Assembly: GCF_008386635.1 (NCBI RefSeq)
Contig: NZ_VUOE01000002.1
Coordinates: 1,005,848-1,069,847, forward strand
Length of the DNA stretch: 64,000 nt
Reading direction: 5' to 3'
DNA from: Maribacter flavus
GTDB lineage: Bacteria; Bacteroidota; Bacteroidia; Flavobacteriales; Flavobacteriaceae
A program made the position numbers and the translations under genes. The notes under the pieces were generated by a model, which was not told where the DNA came from, did not search any database, and saw nothing but the letters and a program-made list of their open reading frames with translations. Positions 56,031-64,000 of the stretch are shown here, piece after piece. Each line of letters starts with the position of its first letter. The first letter of the stretch is position 1.

Positions 56031-56870
56031 CTAAATAAATTTAAAGGATACCATATTGCCTTCCCGTTTTTGTGCCAATACGGAAATGGACCTATCCGAA
56101 AGCTGTAATATCCTTGGATAGCCACCGGTAGTCTGTCCGTCCTTCATAAGCACGATCAACTTTCCCGATGGAGTCAACTGGATGGTGCCCGGTAACGTGG
56201 CCGAAGTTAGAATGCTATGTTGATGCGCTTCCAAGGTTTCGGACAATTGGTAGGCCATACGATTGTTTTCCTTGGAGACGGTGAATTTCCGTGAAAAGAG
56301 ATTCTCCAGTTGTTTATCCGTCAGTAAATCGAATTCCGGTGCCTTGTAGACTTCCAAAACGGTCTCGTCCAAAAAGCTATCCACTTTCAATTCAGAAATT
56401 TTGGGTGCAAAATTGCGGTGTTCCCCATAGGGAACCTCATCACCCTCCTCAATTCTATTTACATCCGTAATGGGAACATAAAAGGAACGGCTGCCCAATA
56501 TTTCCTTCGTTTTGAATCCGCCCTTTAAGGCCAAATAGCTTCTAAATCCCTTTTTAAGTTTCCCATAGGACAGGATATCCCCTTCCTTCACGGGATAGAC
56601 TTTATAATTTTGGATGGGTTCATTGTTCAAGGTCACGGAAATCTGTGCTCCTCCCAAAACGATGTAGGTATCCTTTTCAAATAGCAAGGTGGGGCCCGTC
56701 ATGGTAATTTCCAAAACGGCACTACGATTGTCATTTTCCAACAAGGTGTTGGCCTTGTAAACCGATTGCTGGTCCATACATCCCGATACCGGAACCCCTT
56801 TTTTACGATGATGGAACCGACCCAAATCCTGTACGCTCGTGAAAAATCCGGCTTTTAAAACCTTAAGCAT
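56031..56870 (-). CDS. pxpC: 5-oxoprolinase subunit C (biotin-dependent carboxyltransferase fold)
   Basis: 279 residues from ATG 56870 (MLKVLKAGFFTSVQDLGRF). Allophanate-hydrolase subunit 2/KipA family: GVPVSGCMDQQSVYKANTLLEN, LEITMTGPTLLFEKDTYIVLGGAQISVTLN, YLALKGGFKTKEILGSRSFYV, and SATLPGTIQLTPSGKLIVLMKDGQTTGGYPRILQL. With PxpA and PxpB it opens 5-oxoproline to glutamate with ATP. The start lies 8 bases inside the pxpB end, so the genes are coupled. Confidence 0.93.
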   Translation of the reverse strand: MLKVLKAGFFTSVQDLGRFHHRKKGVPVSGCMDQQSVYKANTLLENDNRSAVLEITMTGPTLLFEKDTYIVLGGAQISVTLNNEPIQNYKVYPVKEGDILSYGKLKKGFRSYLALKGGFKTKEILGSRSFYVPITDVNRIEEGDEVPYGEHRNFAPKISELKVDSFLDETVLEVYKAPEFDLLTDKQLENLFSRKFTVSKENNRMAYQLSETLEAHQHSILTSATLPGTIQLTPSGKLIVLMKDGQTTGGYPRILQLSDRSISVLAQKREGNMVSFKFI

Positions 56871-57600
56871 CCAATAGTATTTTTTCTGGTTTATAAATTC
56901 CCACCTCGGCCTCGATTTTATGTAGTTCGTACTCGCCCATGGAAATGGGTTGAAACTGAATTTTATCCCCAACGTTCACAAAACAAGGGTCCTTTTTATT
57001 CCTATCGAACAAGGGCACCGGACAGTTGCCGATTATGTTCCAGCCACCTGGCGATTCCTGCGGATAGATTCCCGTTTGCTTTGCCGCGATACCTACGGAG
57101 CCTTTTTGCACTTTCAACCTGGGGGTCGCCTTTCTGGGAATTTCCAATTCCGCTGGCACACCACCCAAATACATAAAACCGGGAACGAACCCGATACCAT
57201 ATACAGTATATGTGTTTTCCGTATGTAGTTTTACAATATCTTCTACACTTTTATTTAATTCCTTAGCTACCTCGTCCAAATCTATTCCAAAGGACCTGTC
57301 ATAACTAACCGGTAATTTCCAAAGTACCTTTTCCCTTGCCACCCCTCCTTTAGATTGGTCATACCATGCACTTAGGTTACGACTGAATTCCGGATAGTCT
57401 ATCTCAAGTTTGGGATGAACCAACAGGAGCGAATTGTAGGCGGATATCGTTTCCCAACCTTTTTCCTTGAGGCAATTCCTCAAGAGAAAGTCCTCAAAAT
57501 CCAAAATGCTTTCCAAAATAGTTTCGCTTACCTTGTTGGGCCATTCTATCAATATGGCATGCCTTCCATACGGTTTTAAGGAAATAGGGGGATGCGTCAT
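56863..57600 (-). CDS. pxpB: 5-oxoprolinase subunit B (KipI family)
   Basis: 245 residues from ATG 57600 (MTHPPISLKPYGRHAILIEW). KipI/allophanate hydrolase subunit 1: LAVHP-type LLLVHPKLEIDYPEF, HTENTYTVYGIGFVPGFMYLGGVPAELEIPRKATPRLKVQKGSVGIAAKQTGIYPQESPGGWNIIGNCPVPLFD. Overlaps pxpA by 4 bases (ATGA) at the start and pxpC at the end. Confidence 0.94.
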   Translation of the reverse strand: MTHPPISLKPYGRHAILIEWPNKVSETILESILDFEDFLLRNCLKEKGWETISAYNSLLLVHPKLEIDYPEFSRNLSAWYDQSKGGVAREKVLWKLPVSYDRSFGIDLDEVAKELNKSVEDIVKLHTENTYTVYGIGFVPGFMYLGGVPAELEIPRKATPRLKVQKGSVGIAAKQTGIYPQESPGGWNIIGNCPVPLFDRNKKDPCFVNVGDKIQFQPISMGEYELHKIEAEVGIYKPEKILLDA

Positions 57601-58343
57601 CTTTTTAAGGCTATCTGATATTTTGGTAATTCCTTCGTAATATACGTCAATATTTGCAAAGCTTCCGGGGTGTCGCCATGCACGCAATAGGTTTGGGCGA
57701 GCATCGGTTCAAAGGTATTAGCTATGGTCCTGACCTGCCGCTCCTTGACCATCCGCACCACATGGTTCAACACCTCTTGGGGTTCCGTGATCAGTGCATT
57801 GGGATGGGTCCTTGGAACGAGGGTCAATTCTTCCGTGTAATTTCTATCGGCGAAAGCCTCCACCTTTATTTGGAATCCTTCCTTAAGCGCCAATTTTTCC
57901 AAGACGGAATCAAAAGGTACGAACACTACCAATTCAGATTTATACTCCTGAATCGCATCCAAGAAGATACGCGACAATGCCACGTCCTTTGCCAAATCGT
58001 TATAAAGCGCCCCATGGGGCTTGATATGTTGTATCGTAACTTTTTCCTCTTTGCAGATCGATGCTAACTGATGGATTTGATTTTTGATACTTTGGGATAA
58101 TTCCGTGGCATCCATGGAAAGTGATTCTCTTCCAAAATTTTCACGGTCTGGATACGAGGGATGCGCCCCTATCCCAACTCCAAATTTTTTTGCCAAACGA
58201 AGGGTCGCCCGCATCGAATCCCGATCACCCGTATGTCCCCCACAGGCAATATTGCAACTGGAAATGTATGGAAACAACTTCGCTTCATTGGCCACGCCCT
58301 CACCTACATCGCAGTTGATATCTATGGTATATTCCTTCATCAT
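57597..58343 (-). CDS. pxpA: 5-oxoprolinase subunit A (LamB/YcsF family)
   Basis: 248 residues. Marks: YTIDINCDVGEGVANEAKLFPYISSCNIACGGHTGDRDSMRATLRLAKKFGVGIGAHPSYPDRENFGR, IQHIKPHGALYNDLAKD, EAFADRNYTEELTLVPRTHPNALI and YCVHGDTPEALQI. The first ATG overlaps the stop of the transporter gene upstream. Second gene of the four-gene operon. Confidence 0.94.
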   Translation of the reverse strand: MMKEYTIDINCDVGEGVANEAKLFPYISSCNIACGGHTGDRDSMRATLRLAKKFGVGIGAHPSYPDRENFGRESLSMDATELSQSIKNQIHQLASICKEEKVTIQHIKPHGALYNDLAKDVALSRIFLDAIQEYKSELVVFVPFDSVLEKLALKEGFQIKVEAFADRNYTEELTLVPRTHPNALITEPQEVLNHVVRMVKERQVRTIANTFEPMLAQTYCVHGDTPEALQILTYITKELPKYQIALKR

Positions 58344-59533
58344 ACTACTTCCAATACCTTTAAAACACTTTTAATTCCCAAAAAGACGGCTATCAGCACA
58401 ATGGAAATTCCCAAAAGGTTCTGCATTACTGTATTCTTGTTATCGGCCATCAAGGTGACCCTGTTCACCACCCAAAGCAGAAAAATGGCGATTATGGGCA
58501 GCAGGATTCCGTTCGCAATTTGGGCGAATTTGATCACTTCAATCGGTTTGATATTGAAGGAAAGGAAGAAGACGCCCAAGCCCAAAATGACCATCCAAAC
58601 CATTCGGAATCTAGTATCCTTCAGTCCTTGCTTCCATCCAAAACAATTGGCCGCCACATAGGCCGCCGCCAAGGGTGCGGTAATGGCCGATGTAACCCCG
58701 GCGGCAAAAAGTCCGATTCCCATGAAGTATCGGGCACTGGTACCGTACAAAGGTTCCAAAGCCTTGGCCATGTCCATGACACTTTCGACCTGCATCAAAT
58801 CTACCGAAGCTGCCGCCACAATAATACACATGGAAACGATGCCGCCCAAGACAATCGATATATAGGTATCACGCTTCGCATACTCCAAATCGCTTTTCGA
58901 TTTCCATTTTTCACTTACCAAGGAAGCGTGTAAAAACAAATTGTACGGGACTACGGTCGTCCCAACAAGTGCGATTACGGTTAGGATATTTTCATTGTCA
59001 AACTTCGGGATAAAAAGCCCTTGCAAAATCAACAATACATCAGGTTTGGTGAGAAGGGCCGTAATGACGAAGGAAAGGCTCATGAGGATTACCAAGGATA
59101 TGAATACCTTTTCCAGTACTTTATAATTTCCGATAAATAATAGGAAAAAGGCCAAAAACCCGATAACGAACGGATAGTATCCCGTAAACGAAGTTCCAAA
59201 AATGGCTTCCAGGCCCAAGGCTCCCCCACCAATGTTTCCCGCCTCGTAGGCGGTATTGCCCACGACGATGGCCGAAACGATAATACCCAACACCCCCGTT
59301 CGGATATACGGATTTGCCAATTCCTGTTTGATTACTTCCGCCAAGCCCTTTTGGGTGATGATGCCCAACCGGGCCGACATTTCCTGTAATACCATCGTAG
59401 CCACCATCGAAAGTAGCATGGCCCACAAGAGGGCATATCCAAAGGAAACCCCTGCCAAGGTACAGGCCGTTACCGTTCCCGGACCAATGAAGGCGGCCGC
59501 AACAAGGACTCCCGGACCCATTTTTTTGAACAT
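58340..59533 (-). CDS. Nramp-fold transporter lacking the usual metal-binding residues
   Basis: 397 residues from ATG 59533 (MFKKMGPGVLVAAAFIGPGT), about 11 membrane segments. The Nramp fold is clear, but the metal site is not kept: TM1 reads FIGPGTVTA where metal carriers have DPGN, and TM6 reads GTTVVPYNLFLH where they have GATVMPHNLYLH, so Asp, Asn, Ala and Met ligands are all changed. In Bacillus subtilis a homologue (ycsG) also sits with pxpA and kipI. Hence a carrier for 5-oxoproline or another organic substrate is more plausible here than Mn/Fe uptake. First gene of the operon. Confidence 0.85.
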   Translation of the reverse strand: MFKKMGPGVLVAAAFIGPGTVTACTLAGVSFGYALLWAMLLSMVATMVLQEMSARLGIITQKGLAEVIKQELANPYIRTGVLGIIVSAIVVGNTAYEAGNIGGGALGLEAIFGTSFTGYYPFVIGFLAFFLLFIGNYKVLEKVFISLVILMSLSFVITALLTKPDVLLILQGLFIPKFDNENILTVIALVGTTVVPYNLFLHASLVSEKWKSKSDLEYAKRDTYISIVLGGIVSMCIIVAAASVDLMQVESVMDMAKALEPLYGTSARYFMGIGLFAAGVTSAITAPLAAAYVAANCFGWKQGLKDTRFRMVWMVILGLGVFFLSFNIKPIEVIKFAQIANGILLPIIAIFLLWVVNRVTLMADNKNTVMQNLLGISIVLIAVFLGIKSVLKVLEVV

Positions 59534-59753
59534 TTGGCAGAAAATTTTCGGTTTTGCTAAAGATACCTTCAATTATCCTAAAAATCTCCCTTTCAAAAAA
59601 TAGAAGTTCACAACAATTTTAACATTTCAAAATGCCGTTTATCTAAAAAAATGTCATTCGTCTAAAATCCGGAGGTCATACGTCGATACTTGATAATAAA
59701 GCCAAAATTTCGTTGTTATTACTATCCCAAACAAAATAAACTTAACCTACTTA

Positions 59754-60200
59754 ATGACTTGCTTAGAATGTAACAAAGAGCTTGGATATCTTGACCATAA
59801 AAGTGCCATAGAGAGTGTGGGCGTTGAGCTTTGCGCCCATCATCAGGAACTGATAAAGGTCTTGATCCAAAAGAACAACACGCCCTTGGAGGCCATTCAA
59901 TTGTACTACGGACTTAAAGAGGCCGGTGTACAGGGAATGTTGGAATGGTGGGATGGAAAGAAATCCGTGGATATTGCCATTTCCCGTGTAAAATTGAATA
60001 TTGAAATAGACTGCGGCTATGATAAATTGACGGAAGAACAGGCTATAAACAATTTGGAAGAGGCCATGCATTCCTTCAAGAACGGTTTTACCACCATACG
60101 CATACCGCATATTCTGGTTCGGTATTATTTGAACGAGACCATAAAGAACATTATAGGAATCATGGAAGGCCTAAAGGCAAACATAAAAGTTATCAACTAA
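59754..60200 (+). CDS. conserved protein with Cys/His N-terminus and VSR/DUF559-like core
   Basis: 148 residues. N-terminal CLECNKELGYLD..GVELCAHHQ resembles a small zinc-binding knuckle (C-x2-C, C-x2-H). The second half, VKLNIEIDCGYDKLTEEQAINNLEEAMHSFKNGFTTIRIPHILV, has the layout of the DUF559/very-short-patch-repair nuclease fold (IEID, then GFTTIRIP), but the later catalytic residues are not clear. No function assigned. Next gene begins 11 bases later. Confidence 0.7.
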   Translation: MTCLECNKELGYLDHKSAIESVGVELCAHHQELIKVLIQKNNTPLEAIQLYYGLKEAGVQGMLEWWDGKKSVDIAISRVKLNIEIDCGYDKLTEEQAINNLEEAMHSFKNGFTTIRIPHILVRYYLNETIKNIIGIMEGLKANIKVIN

Positions 60201-60211
60201 AAACCTTCGTT

Positions 60212-60772
60212 ATGAGCACATCCAACAAAACATTAAAAACGCCGCTCAGAGTGGCACTGGCCTGTTTGATCGTTGGAATGCTCACGCGAATCGTGCATTG
60301 GCCCTATGCCGGCGGTATCATTTTGGTCTCCTTTTTGGCCATCTTGGTACTTTATGGGATTCGGTTTTCGAGAAAGAATCCAAAAAAACCCGTCGACTTT
60401 ATCAAAATGGTACTCGTACTTTTTTGGACGACCAATGGCCTGCTTCGGATCTTGGATTTCCCCTATACCGGAATTTTCCAAATAGGTACGGCACTTTCCT
60501 TTATCCTATGGTTCGCGATGGAAGGAACGGCCTATTTTATGGACCACGATAGGAAATCGACCAATACCTTCGTAGAGATAGCTTGGAATTTTGCCATGGT
60601 CGTGGGCGTACTGACCATCATTGCCGGTGGTTTGATGCAGCTTTTAAATTGGGAATTCGCCATCCCCACCCTTACGACCGGACTCACCATCGTTACCGCC
60701 TATATCCTAAAGGATATCTTTAATTCTGAAAAGAAGGAGAAAAAGGACAACAACGAGGAATTTCAGTTGTAG
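60212..60772 (+). CDS. six-TM membrane protein, GldL-like HWP motif
   Basis: 186 residues with six hydrophobic segments. The first is VALACLIVGMLTRIVHWPYAGGIIL: an H-W-P turn after a membrane helix, repeated weakly later as LRILDFPYTG and MQLLNWEFAI. The HWP helix hairpin recalls GldL of the gliding/type IX secretion machine, but the protein is shorter and no other gld gene is nearby. Charged tail KKEKKDNNEEFQL. Function unknown. Confidence 0.7.
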   Translation: MSTSNKTLKTPLRVALACLIVGMLTRIVHWPYAGGIILVSFLAILVLYGIRFSRKNPKKPVDFIKMVLVLFWTTNGLLRILDFPYTGIFQIGTALSFILWFAMEGTAYFMDHDRKSTNTFVEIAWNFAMVVGVLTIIAGGLMQLLNWEFAIPTLTTGLTIVTAYILKDIFNSEKKEKKDNNEEFQL

Positions 60773-61106
60773 CGGAAAACCTCTAAACAAATACTCTTTC
60801 ATAAAAACCTTTTTTTAAGTTGCTTTGGAACTTGAAATGCTGGGCGATTGAAATTGTAAGTTAACCTTCATTAAACCCGGATTATGCATTGGAACTTCGT
60901 CGTGAGGGTTGAAATGCCAATAAAATAAAGTGGTTTGGAAGAATCGGCGAAGCAGTGCTACGGTGATTCCGAAAACGGTAGCAAAGCGCTTATTTTGCAG
61001 GCATTTCAAGCTGCAATAGATTTTCTAAAGAATAATCTGGGTTAAAATATCCTCGATTAACGAGTAACCCCATCTTTTTGTACCTTTTAGGAAAAATCCA
61101 AAAGGT
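60773..61106. other. gene-free spacer
   Basis: 334 bases. A minus-strand 64-residue open frame (60815-61009) starts MKCLQNKRFATVFGI and contains no family motif; it may be a remnant of a mobile gene but is not supported. Short inverted repeat CCTTTT/AAAAGG at the right, just before the aminotransferase ATG. Confidence 0.5.
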
Positions 61107-62225
61107 ATGAACCACATAGACCGAAGAAACTGGCTAAAGACCTTTGCCCTTGGCGGAGGACTAACTATGTTGGGCGGTGCCAACGCCCTGGCATTCACAA
61201 ACCCTGCAAACAGACCTAGCAATGCAACGTTGGATGTTGCCAAACTGAACAGCAACGAAAATCCCTTTGGGCCTTCCGCCAAGGTTCGGGCCGCGATAAC
61301 CGCTGCATTTGATAATGCTTGTCGGTATCCCTCCATGGTATTCAGACCCCTGCTGGAAAAGATTGCTGAGACCGAAGGTGTTTCCACGGACCATATCGTC
61401 GTTACCGGAGGTTCTACCGAAGGACTCAAGGCCGTGGGCCTTACCTACGGGCTCAACGGAGGGGAACTTATCGCTGCAGATCCAACCTTCCAGTCCATGA
61501 TGACCTATGCCGAAAACTTTGGTGCCTATGTACACCGGGTTCCGGTGGACGAGAACATGCAGCACGATTTAAAGGAAATGGAAAACCGGGTCAACGGTAA
61601 AACCCGACTCATATTCATCTGTAACCCCAATAATCCGACGGGGACCTTGTTGGACAAAAACGACCTGAAATCCTTTTGCGAGCGTACCAGTGAAACCGCC
61701 ATGGTCTTTAGCGACGAGGCCTATTATGATTTTATCACGGAACCGGATTACCCTTCCATGGTGGAACTGGTGAAGGAAGGAAAGAACGTCATCGTTTCCA
61801 AGACCTTTTCAAAGGTGTATGGGTTGGCAGGTATGCGAATCGGCTACTTGGTAGCCCGACCGGATATTGCGAAACGATTGCAAAATAGTGTGATGGCGAT
61901 GACCAATGTGCTGGCCATTGAAGCTGCCAAGCAGGCCTTGGATGACGACGAATTCTACAAGTTTAGCGTGGCAAAAAACATGGAGGCCAAGCAAGCCATT
62001 TACAATACCTTGGACGATTTGGAATTGCCCTACATAAAATCCCACACCAATTTTGTTTTCTTTAAAACGGGTAGACCTATCCGAGACATGATGGCCGCCA
62101 TGGAAAAGGAAAATGTCTTGATCGGAAGACCCTTCCCACCCTTTTATGAATGGGCACGTATCAGTACCGGCATCATGGAAGATATGAAGGCTTTTGATAA
62201 GGGGCTAAAGCGGGTGATGGGGTAA
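61107..62225 (+). CDS. Tat-exported class I PLP aminotransferase (HisC-like)
   Basis: 372 residues. N-terminus DRRNWLKTFALGGGLTMLGG has the twin-arginine motif (RRNWLK) and hydrophobic segment, with cleavage near ALA. The mature part is a class I/II aminotransferase close to histidinol-phosphate aminotransferase: NSNENPFGPS, VTGGSTEGLKAVGL, CNPNNPTGTLLDK, FSDEAYYDFI, VSKTFSKVYGLAGMRIGYLV with the PLP lysine, and a C-terminal Arg. Export of a folded PLP enzyme is what Tat is for. Periplasmic substrate unknown; the hisC role is doubtful because of the export signal. Confidence 0.85.
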   Translation: MNHIDRRNWLKTFALGGGLTMLGGANALAFTNPANRPSNATLDVAKLNSNENPFGPSAKVRAAITAAFDNACRYPSMVFRPLLEKIAETEGVSTDHIVVTGGSTEGLKAVGLTYGLNGGELIAADPTFQSMMTYAENFGAYVHRVPVDENMQHDLKEMENRVNGKTRLIFICNPNNPTGTLLDKNDLKSFCERTSETAMVFSDEAYYDFITEPDYPSMVELVKEGKNVIVSKTFSKVYGLAGMRIGYLVARPDIAKRLQNSVMAMTNVLAIEAAKQALDDDEFYKFSVAKNMEAKQAIYNTLDDLELPYIKSHTNFVFFKTGRPIRDMMAAMEKENVLIGRPFPPFYEWARISTGIMEDMKAFDKGLKRVMG

Positions 62226-62330
62226 GTTTCAATGTTTCTTGAATTTGAAGTTTCCTTCTTTTTAGAACTGACGCTGGCCACTAAGTGCAAACTGTCGATA
62301 ACGGAGGAAGTTTAAATATAAACCATACAG

Positions 62331-62870
62331 ATGATAAAAAATCGACTATTTATAAACCTTGTACTCATGCTCAGTGTTGCTGCCACCTATGCAAATACCA
62401 CTGCTAATACTTTAGTGGGTACGATGAAAATTTCCAACGATTCACTAAGAATCGCGGAATTGGATACCTTTTGGGCCGAGGTTTCCAGAACGGTACGGGA
62501 GGGTGACTTTGAAGGTTATAAAGCCACGTATCATGAGGATGCCGTTGTTGTATTCACTACCCGTGAAAACAAATCATCCATATCTATTACAAAAGCGCTT
62601 TCAAATTGGAAGCAAGATTTCATTGACACCAAAGCGGGAAAAACAAAGAATACGGTGGAATTCCGTTTTTCGCAACGTGTGGGTGACGAAAACACGGCGC
62701 ATGAAACAGGAATTTTTGGGTTCCAATCCAATGATGGTAGTGGCAAAACAGCTCCAAAACAATTCGTGCACTTTGAAGCCCTACTCGTTAAAAAGGATAA
62801 TGGTTGGCTCATGGTCATGGAATATCAAAAATCCAAGGCCACCGAAGAAGAATGGGCATTATTGGAATAA
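62331..62870 (+). CDS. secreted NTF2-like (DUF4440/SnoaL-type) protein
   Basis: 179 residues, signal peptide (LFINLVLMLSVAATYANT). Mature part FWAEVSRTVREGDFEGYKATYHEDAVVVFTTRENKSSI, then KTKNTVEFRFSQRV and FVHFEALLVKKDNGWLMVMEYQK follows the NTF2-like cone fold. Such domains bind small ligands or act as isomerases; no role can be assigned. Confidence 0.72.
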   Translation: MIKNRLFINLVLMLSVAATYANTTANTLVGTMKISNDSLRIAELDTFWAEVSRTVREGDFEGYKATYHEDAVVVFTTRENKSSISITKALSNWKQDFIDTKAGKTKNTVEFRFSQRVGDENTAHETGIFGFQSNDGSGKTAPKQFVHFEALLVKKDNGWLMVMEYQKSKATEEEWALLE

Positions 62871-62982
62871 TGCCCCAGATGGCACTTATCTCAATTTAAT
62901 TCTCGTTTGAAGAACCGACACAAGTTACAAAAACGCACAAGCTTGGTTACTAAATAGGATTATTTTTAAATCAAACTAAAAA

Positions 62983-63411
62983 ATGAAAGAACAGAATTTT
63001 AAAAATCATGGTAAACTTGTAAAAGGGTTCCATGGACTCTTATTTCTTGCAATGCTAGCCTTATTGATCGGGTCTATAATCAACCTAATTCGCACCAGTA
63101 GTGACAACCTATATTTAGCTTCTTTGGTAGTGCTCATCGCTGTTATATTTTTAATTATGGCATGGTATGTACGCAGTTTTCCCTTAAAAGCACAGGATAG
63201 GGCCATAAAAGCTGAAGAAAATTTGAGGTATTATGTACTAACGGGCAAATTATTCCCTAAAGAACTGACAGTATCCCAAATTATAGCGTTACGTTTTGCG
63301 AGCGATGCCGAGTTCTTACCCTTGGTAGAAAAAACTTTAAAAGAAAACTTGACCAACAAAGAAATTAAAAAACTCATAAAAAATTGGAGGGCAGATAATT
63401 ACAGGGTTTAA
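62983..63411 (+). CDS. DUF6526-family membrane protein
   Basis: 142 residues. Starts MKEQNFKNHGKLVKGFHGLLFL; two membrane helices (LLFLAMLALLIGSIINLI and YLASLVVLIAVIFLIMAWYV) and a soluble tail AQDRAIKAEENLRYYVLTGK-LFPKELTVSQIIALRFASDAEFLPLVEKTLKENLTNKEIKKLIKNW. The NHxRxVxxFH start and RAIRAEENLR block define this flavobacterial family. Function unknown. Confidence 0.85.
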   Translation: MKEQNFKNHGKLVKGFHGLLFLAMLALLIGSIINLIRTSSDNLYLASLVVLIAVIFLIMAWYVRSFPLKAQDRAIKAEENLRYYVLTGKLFPKELTVSQIIALRFASDAEFLPLVEKTLKENLTNKEIKKLIKNWRADNYRV

Positions 63412-64000
63412 ACGGTGCATATCATCATATAGAAACCAAGCTGTTATTGGAATGGCGTATGCCACTTACTTTTGACGGCACAAGCAGAAAGATGCTCGCG
63501 CTAGCTGGGGGTTAAAAATGGGTGATGGGGTGATTAATTGAGGATTCCTTCTAAGTTGTAAACTTCGAAAAGCTTGAGAAGTACTCTAAATAAGTATTAC
63601 CACATTTTGATATGGTTTATTGGAGTATGTACTCGTTTCAAACCAGCGATTGCTTGTGATATAAAAAACGGTCTTTATATAAAATATTGTTTTGTCGTGG
63701 GCGACAATACAATTGGATATTTTTTAAAAAAAACAGAGACTAACCACCGCCGTAAGAAAACTGTGTGTTTTCTTTCCGAAATGGAAAGCAACAAATCTAA
63801 AACATAAATAACTTCCAATATCCAAGTGTTATTATTATCCATACTCCGAAAATAGCCAATAATCCCTTACACTATCAAACATAGTTATTTCGAGTTATCA
63901 ACCAAAAAGCCCCAATTCCACCATTTTAAAAATTGTGGCTATTAATTAAAAAACTAAAAATTTTCTAGTAAGTAAATAAATGGCAATTTATGCACATAGT
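63412..64000. other. right end of window without supportable gene
   Basis: 589 AT-rich bases. A plus frame at 63574-63807 (77 residues, TTG start) has no family resemblance and odd composition. A short word DGTSRKMLALAGG followed by stop (63472-63513) looks like a possible gene end but has no upstream frame. Nothing more is seen. Confidence 0.5.

Noticed and set aside
60815-61009. 64-residue minus-strand frame that might be a transposase remnant
   Set aside because: No DDE or other motif visible, no terminal inverted repeats around it.
63574-63807. 77-residue plus-strand open frame at the right end
   Set aside because: TTG start, no relatives suggested, lies in AT-rich spacer; considered but not supported as a gene.
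1-64000. CRISPR arrays, tRNA or rRNA genes
   Set aside because: No regularly spaced direct repeats and no cloverleaf or rRNA-like stretches noticed on reading; tRNAscan would settle tRNAs.

Overview
The window comes from a marine-type Flavobacteriaceae chromosome (Bacteroidota). Evidence: promoters of the Bacteroidota type (TTG, 17-23 bases, TAnnTTTG) instead of sigma70 boxes, almost no Shine-Dalgarno sequences, fused alpha/beta E1 keto-acid dehydrogenase, CbpA-CbpM pair, DUF6526- and GldL-like membrane proteins, a GH16 glucanase lipoprotein, and leuCD-A-B and ilvDBNCA gene orders usual in this family. Genus cannot be fixed from sequence alone; an Allomuricauda/Maribacter-like organism is a reasonable guess. 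No rRNA, tRNA, CRISPR array or complete insertion sequence was seen.

1-4966 is an accessory, AT-rich stretch that looks like the distal end of an integron-type gene-cassette array without an integrase in view. Long palindromic attC-like sites separate cassettes whose outer boxes pair: GTTAGGCAAC/GTTGCCTAAC, GTTGTGC/GCACAAC and GTTGGCAT/ATGCCAAC. Cassettes hold a methyltransferase end, a higBA toxin-antitoxin pair, a long unit with a broken AraC gene, an alpha/beta hydrolase, a Crp/Fnr regulator (interrupted by TAG) plus a medium-chain dehydrogenase with an FNR-like box in front, and a RibD-C/DHFR-like reductase.

5409-38830 is core chromosome: cbpA-cbpM; a fused AraC-BLUF protein (a predicted blue-light-responsive transcription factor) just ahead of uvrA; a LOG-family protein; a large outer-membrane protein with a dead M1-peptidase-like domain; branched-chain/2-oxo-acid E1; a fused kinase-phospholyase-like protein; DoxX; holA; a glycosyltransferase; OmpA; Sua5; GH16; UvrD; M20 hydrolase and FMN glutamate-synthase-like protein; a degenerate OmpA paralogue; patatin and an M1 peptidase; recG. 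A roughly 100-bp element of three hairpins occurs twice (24951-25050 and 31931-32030), each time between a stop codon and the next start.

38938-55976 holds branched-chain amino-acid synthesis: leuC-leuD-leuA-like-leuB on the plus strand, facing a minus-strand operon ilvD-ilvB-methyltransferase-ilvN-ilvC-ilvA-gapN. The ilv operon is preceded by what looks like a classical attenuator: an 18-residue leader peptide with the run IVIEVVII, a 13-bp terminator, and an 8-nt antiterminator overlapping the leader stop codon, all behind a TTG-N19-TACTATTG promoter. gapN at the end of the operon could supply NADPH for IlvC.

56031-59533 is a 5-oxoprolinase operon (pxpA, pxpB, pxpC) led by an Nramp-fold transporter in which the usual metal ligands are replaced. 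The right end holds a small Cys/His protein, a six-TM protein, a Tat-exported aminotransferase, an NTF2-like secreted protein and a DUF6526 protein, then about 590 bases with no supportable gene.
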